From positions 62,001 to 126,000 of the forward strand of contig NZ_FMCX01000011.1 of the NCBI RefSeq assembly GCF_900091555.1: DNA of 64,000 nt, given 5' to 3'. Shown in pieces: positions 60,242-64,000 of the stretch (positions are counted from its first letter, which is position 1; the number at the start of each line of letters is the position of its first letter). The stretch comes from Micromonospora mirobrigensis. Its GTDB lineage: Bacteria; Actinomycetota; Actinomycetes; Mycobacteriales; Micromonosporaceae. Both the position numbers and the translations under genes were made by a program. The notes below the pieces were generated by a model, which searched no databases, was not told where the DNA came from, and worked only from the letters and a program-made list of their open reading frames with translations.

Positions 60242-63109
60242 ATGTCCAACACCCCGAACGACCAGCCCCGACGACCCCGCCTCCGACCCGTCGCCGGCCT
60301 CGCCGCTCTGCTCCTGGTCGCGGCGGCCGGCACCACCACCCTGGCGGCCGGACCGGCCGCCCTCGGCGGGCCCACCCCGGCCGCCGCCCACACCATCACC
60401 GCCAGCGACTTCCAGCAGGTCGAGCTGGCCCGCGGCGTCGCCGAGACCGGCGAGCCGATGTCCCTGGCCGTGCTCCCCGACCGGTCGGTGCTGCACACCG
60501 CCCGCAACGGCACGCTGCGCCGCACCGACGCCGCCGGCACCACCTCGGTGATCGGCACCCTCGCCGTCTACACCCACGACGAGGAGGGCCTGCAGGGCGT
60601 CGGGGTGGACCCAAACTTCGCCAGCAACCGCAACATCTACCTGTACTACGCCCCTCCGCTGTCCACCCCGTCCGGCGACGCCCCCGCCACCGGCACCGAC
60701 TTCTCCGCCTGGCAGGGCGTCAACCGGCTCTCCCGGTTCACCCTGAACGCCGACTACACCGTCAACCAGGCCAGCAAGGTCGACGTCCTCGACGTCCCCG
60801 CCAGCCGGGGCATCTGCTGCCACGTCGGCGGGGACATCGACTTCGACGCCGCCGGCAACCTCTACCTCTCCACCGGCGACGACACCAACCCGTTCGACTC
60901 CGGCGGCTACTCGCCGATCGACGAGCGGACCAACCGCAACCCGGCGTACGACGCGCAGCGCAGCGCCGGCAACACCAACGACCTGCGCGGCAAGCTCCTG
61001 CGGATCAAGGTGAACGCCGACGGGTCGTACTCGATCCCGTCCGGCAACCTCTTCCCGGTCGGCACGGCGAAGACCCGCCCGGAGATCTACGCGATGGGCT
61101 TCCGCAACCCGTTCCGGATCAGCGTCGACAAGGCCACCGGCGTGGTCTACGTCGGTGACTACGGGCCGGACGCCGGCTCCAGCTCCACCCGCGGCCCGTC
61201 CGGCCAGGTCGAGTTCGACCGGGTCACCGGGCCCGGCAACTACGGGTGGCCGTACTGCACCGGCACCAACACGGCCGCCGAGACGTACGCCGAGTGGGAC
61301 TTCGCCGCCGGCACCGCCGGCGCCAAGTTCAACTGCACCGGCGGCCCCACCAACAACTCGTTCCGCAACACCGGCCTGACCACCCTGCCGCCGGCCAAGC
61401 CGGCCTGGATCCGGTACGGCGGCGACGCCGGCACCCCGCCCGAGTTCGGCGGCGGCTCCGAGTCGCCGATGGGCGGCCCGGTCTACCGCTACAACGCCTC
61501 CTCCACCTCCACCACGAAGTTCCCGCAGTCCTTCGACGGGCAGTTCTTCGCCACCGAGTTCGGCCGGGGCTGGATCAAGCCGATCCACCTCAACGCCGAC
61601 GGCACCCCGGGCACCATCGACGCCTTCCCGTGGGCCGGCAAGCAGGTGATGGACTCGGCGTTCGGCCCGGACGGGTCGTACTACGTGCTCGACTACGGCA
61701 CCGGTTACTTCAACGGCGACGCCAACTCGGCGCTCTACCGCTTCGACTACGTCGGCTCCGGCAACCGGGCGCCGGTCGCCAAGGCGGCGGCCGACAGGAC
61801 CTCCGGTGCGGCCCCGTTGGCGGTGAACTTCTCCTCGGCCGGGTCGTCGGACCCGGAGGGTGGCGCGCTGACCTACTCGTGGGCCTTCGGCGACGGCACC
61901 AGCTCGACGGCCGCCAACCCGGCGCACACCTACAGCGCGAACGGCACGTACACCGCGACGCTGACCGTCCGCGACCCGCAGGGCGCCACCGGTACGGCGA
62001 GCGTCCCGATCAGCGTGGGCAACACCGCGCCGACGGTCACCGTGAACACCCCCGGCAACGGCCAGCTCTTCTCGTACGGCGACACGGTGTCCTTCTCGAT
62101 CACCGTCACCGACCCGGAGGACGGCACCATCGACTGCACCAAGGTCAAGATGACCTACGTGCTCGGGCACGACCAGCACGGCCACCAGATCACCTCGGTG
62201 AACGGCTGCTCCGGGGCGATCACCATCCCGGTCGACGGGGAGCACGACGACGCGGCGAACATCTTCGCCATCTTCGACGCCGAGTACACCGACTCCGGCG
62301 GCCTCACCACGCACACCCAGCAGACCCTGCAACCACGGCACCGGCAGGCCGAGCACTTCAAGACCTCGTCCGGCATCAACACCTTCGACAAGGCGGCCGC
62401 CGAGGGCGGCAAGACCGTCGGTGACATCAGCAACGGCGACTGGATCGCGTTCACCCCGTACCAGCTGGGCAACGTCACCTCGTTCAGCGCCCGGGTCTCC
62501 TCGGCCGGGGCCGGCGGCACCATCCAGGTACGCGCCGGGTCGGCCACCGGCACGGTGCTCGGCTCCGCCACGGTGCCGGTCACCGGGGCCTGGGACTCCT
62601 TCACCACGGTCAGCGGCGCGATCTCCGGGGCGCCGGCCGGCACCACCACGCTCTACCTGACCTTCGCCGGCGGCGCCGGGGCGCTGTTCGACGTCGACTC
62701 GTTCACCTTCACCACCGGGGCCAGCGTGCGCACCGGCCCGGTGACCGGGCTGGCCGGCAAGTGCCTGGACGTGCGCAACGCGGCCACCGCCGACGGCACG
62801 CAGGTCCAGCTCTACACCTGCAACGGCAGCGCCGCGCAGAGCTGGACGGTGACGCCGAACTCGACGGTCAGGGCGTTGGGCAAGTGCCTGGACGTCTCCG
62901 GGGCCGGCACCGCCGACGGCACCAAGATCCAGCTCTGGACCTGCAACGGCACCGGCGCGCAGAACTGGTCCGGCCAGGCCGACGGCACGCTGCGCAACCC
63001 CGCGTCCGGCAAGTGCCTGGACGTGGCCGGCAACAACTCCGCCGACAGCACCCCGGTCCACCTGTGGACCTGCACCGGCGCCGCCAACCAGAAGTGGATC
63101 CTGCCATGA
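60242..63109 (+). CDS. Secreted PQQ-type sugar dehydrogenase with PKD, CBM6-like and ricin-B domains
   Basis: A 955-residue exported protein. Signal peptide at about 1-50 (RPVAGLAALLLVAAAGTTTL). The GSDH beta-propeller spans about 60-500: GEPMSLAVLPDRSVLHTARN, VYTHDEEGLQGVGVDPNF, CCHVGGDIDFDAAGNLYL, YAMGFRNPFRISVD, GNYGWPYCTG. A PKD domain (about 515-600, FGDGTSSTAANPAHTY), a CBM6-like domain (about 700-820, ISNGDWIAFTPYQLGNV) and a ricin-B lectin domain with repeated QSW/QNW/QKW units (about 825-955) follow. It likely oxidises a sugar at the cell surface while bound to carbohydrate. GGAAGG precedes the ATG. ATGA overlap with the next gene. Confidence 0.9.
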   Translation: MSNTPNDQPRRPRLRPVAGLAALLLVAAAGTTTLAAGPAALGGPTPAAAHTITASDFQQVELARGVAETGEPMSLAVLPDRSVLHTARNGTLRRTDAAGTTSVIGTLAVYTHDEEGLQGVGVDPNFASNRNIYLYYAPPLSTPSGDAPATGTDFSAWQGVNRLSRFTLNADYTVNQASKVDVLDVPASRGICCHVGGDIDFDAAGNLYLSTGDDTNPFDSGGYSPIDERTNRNPAYDAQRSAGNTNDLRGKLLRIKVNADGSYSIPSGNLFPVGTAKTRPEIYAMGFRNPFRISVDKATGVVYVGDYGPDAGSSSTRGPSGQVEFDRVTGPGNYGWPYCTGTNTAAETYAEWDFAAGTAGAKFNCTGGPTNNSFRNTGLTTLPPAKPAWIRYGGDAGTPPEFGGGSESPMGGPVYRYNASSTSTTKFPQSFDGQFFATEFGRGWIKPIHLNADGTPGTIDAFPWAGKQVMDSAFGPDGSYYVLDYGTGYFNGDANSALYRFDYVGSGNRAPVAKAAADRTSGAAPLAVNFSSAGSSDPEGGALTYSWAFGDGTSSTAANPAHTYSANGTYTATLTVRDPQGATGTASVPISVGNTAPTVTVNTPGNGQLFSYGDTVSFSITVTDPEDGTIDCTKVKMTYVLGHDQHGHQITSVNGCSGAITIPVDGEHDDAANIFAIFDAEYTDSGGLTTHTQQTLQPRHRQAEHFKTSSGINTFDKAAAEGGKTVGDISNGDWIAFTPYQLGNVTSFSARVSSAGAGGTIQVRAGSATGTVLGSATVPVTGAWDSFTTVSGAISGAPAGTTTLYLTFAGGAGALFDVDSFTFTTGASVRTGPVTGLAGKCLDVRNAATADGTQVQLYTCNGSAAQSWTVTPNSTVRALGKCLDVSGAGTADGTKIQLWTCNGTGAQNWSGQADGTLRNPASGKCLDVAGNNSADSTPVHLWTCTGAANQKWILP

Positions 63110-64000
63110 GACTTCTCCGACCCGTCCTCGGCGCGGCCACCGCCGTCCTCGCCGCCGTCGCCTGCACCGTCCCCGCCGGCCCGGCGGCCGCCGCCGACGC
63201 CCCGTACGACGTGCTGGTCTTCTCCAAGACCGCCGGTTTCCGGCACGACTCCATCGCGGTCGGCACCCAGGCCATCCGGGACCTGGGCGCGGCCAACAAC
63301 TTCACCGTCACCGCCACCGAGGACGCCACCCGGTTCACCACCGCCAACCTGGCGCAGTACGAGGCGGTGGTCTTCCTGAACACCACCGGCGACGTGCTCG
63401 ACCCGACCCAGCAGACCGCCTTCGAGTCGTACATCGGCTCCGGCGGCGGCTTCGTGGGCGTGCACTCCGCCGCCGACACCGAGTACGACTGGCCGTTCTA
63501 CGGCAACCTGGTCGGCGCCTGGTTCGCCTCCCACCCGGCCATCCAGCAGGCGAACGTCAAGGTGGAGGACCGGGCGCACGCCGCCACCGCCCACCTGCCG
63601 CAGACCTGGACCCGCACCGACGAGTGGTACAACTACCGCACCAACGCCCGCTCCACCGCGCACGTGCTGGCCAGCCTGGACGAGTCGTCGTACTCCGGCG
63701 GGTCGATGGCCGGCGACCACCCGCACGCCTGGTGCAAGGCGTACTCCGGCGGTAGGTCCTTCTACACCGGCGGCGGCCACACCCAGGCCTCCTACAGCGA
63801 CCCGGCGTTCCGCGCCCACCTGCTCGGCGGCATCCGGTACGCGGCCGGCCGCAGCAAGGCCGACTGCCGGCCGGAGACCGGCTACACCGCCCTCTACAAC
63901 GGCGCCACCACCGGCTGGTCGCAGGCCGGGCCGGGCAGCTTCACCAACTCCGACGCCACGCTCTCCTCGGTGGGCGGCATGGGCCTGTACTGGTACAGCG
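63106..64000 (+). CDS. Secreted ThuA-DUF1080 protein (partial, runs off the right edge)
   Basis: At least 298 residues are in the window. Signal peptide MRLLRPVLGAATAVLAAVAC, then a ThuA-like (class I glutamine amidotransferase-like) domain: DVLVFSKTAGFRHDSIAVGT, EAVVFLNTTGDVLDPTQQTA, GGGFVGVHSAADTEYDWPFY and AWCKAYSGGRSFYTGGGHTQ. From about residue 270 a DUF1080 domain begins (GYTALYNGATTGWSQAGPGS). DUF1080 proteins include 3-keto-glycoside hydrolases. The start overlaps the sugar dehydrogenase stop by 4 nt, so the two secreted proteins are made together and probably act on one carbohydrate. Confidence 0.9.
   Translation, partial: MRLLRPVLGAATAVLAAVACTVPAGPAAAADAPYDVLVFSKTAGFRHDSIAVGTQAIRDLGAANNFTVTATEDATRFTTANLAQYEAVVFLNTTGDVLDPTQQTAFESYIGSGGGFVGVHSAADTEYDWPFYGNLVGAWFASHPAIQQANVKVEDRAHAATAHLPQTWTRTDEWYNYRTNARSTAHVLASLDESSYSGGSMAGDHPHAWCKAYSGGRSFYTGGGHTQASYSDPAFRAHLLGGIRYAAGRSKADCRPETGYTALYNGATTGWSQAGPGSFTNSDATLSSVGGMGLYWYS

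Noticed and set aside
60224..63061. 945-codon minus-strand open frame opposite the sugar dehydrogenase
   Set aside because: Gly/Val/Arg-rich antisense product; the plus strand encodes recognisable domains throughout.

Overview
The window is 64 kb of very GC-rich DNA with the coding style of an actinomycete: many GTG starts, ATGA/GTGA stop-start overlaps, and G or C in nearly every third codon position. Gene content (smtB-zur-znu, glyS, dusB, ppdK, dgt, dnaG, XRE-DUF397 pairs) and four copies of a GGGGCCCCTTCTTAACGC-type intergenic repeat point to Micromonosporaceae, most likely Micromonospora. The genus is an inference from recall; no search was run. I found no rRNA, tRNA, CRISPR array, transposase or phage gene.

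Layout. 1-250: start of a thiamine-precursor ECF transporter gene (minus strand, cut by the window edge) behind a TPP riboswitch. 300-2700: hydrolase, AAC(3)-like acetyltransferase and SIS-domain operon. 2800-6200: DUF6328-like membrane protein, long acyl-CoA dehydrogenase, two small membrane genes. 6300-9750: zinc homeostasis block (zur, smtB-like, znuBCA). 9800-15000: small genes, glyS, an AbiEi/DUF559-like protein, dusB. 15000-23700: secreted C39-type peptidase, GH20 hexosaminidase, ppdK, VOC protein, dgt, and an iron-boxed siderophore-interacting protein. 23700-30150: OafA-type acyltransferase with an SGNH tail, BCCT transporter, drug-type ABC exporter with its own XRE regulator. 30200-33250: dnaG and neighbours, Uma2-type nuclease.

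33440-43011 carries an ABC-2 ATPase and two ABC-2 permeases that look like one operon split by about 7 kb. The intervening DNA holds an XRE/DUF5753-DUF397 toxin-antitoxin-like module, small membrane proteins, an APH-like phosphotransferase, a sugar O-acetyltransferase, and a glycosyltransferase coupled to a DHA2 drug exporter. This looks like an acquired islet.

44980-51303 is a ROK-regulated sugar ABC importer with a Tat-type binding lipoprotein and a Gfo/Idh/MocA oxidoreductase. 51788-59980 is the most interesting region: a tightly overlapping operon of an inositol-3-phosphate-synthase-like protein, a UbiA-type prenyltransferase (EboC), a TIM-barrel isomerase, EboA, EboB (TatD), EboE (a second, related TIM barrel), EboF (phosphodiesterase) and a polyprenyl diphosphate synthase. 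Together these encode all parts needed to make a cyclitol, make a prenyl donor, join them, and trim phosphates, so I propose a prenylated-cyclitol version of the Ebo metabolite-traffic system. The window ends with secreted, carbohydrate-binding proteins: a PQQ-type sugar dehydrogenase fused to PKD, CBM6-like and ricin-B domains, and a ThuA-DUF1080 protein cut by the right edge.

Regulatory DNA is readable in many places: a TPP riboswitch, an iron box overlapping a stop codon and a leaderless start, several leaderless promoters (TANNNT 6-7 nt before the start codon), LacI-, ROK- and GntR/MarR-like palindromes, strong hairpin terminators, and two short inverted-repeat elements that may be non-autonomous mobile repeats.
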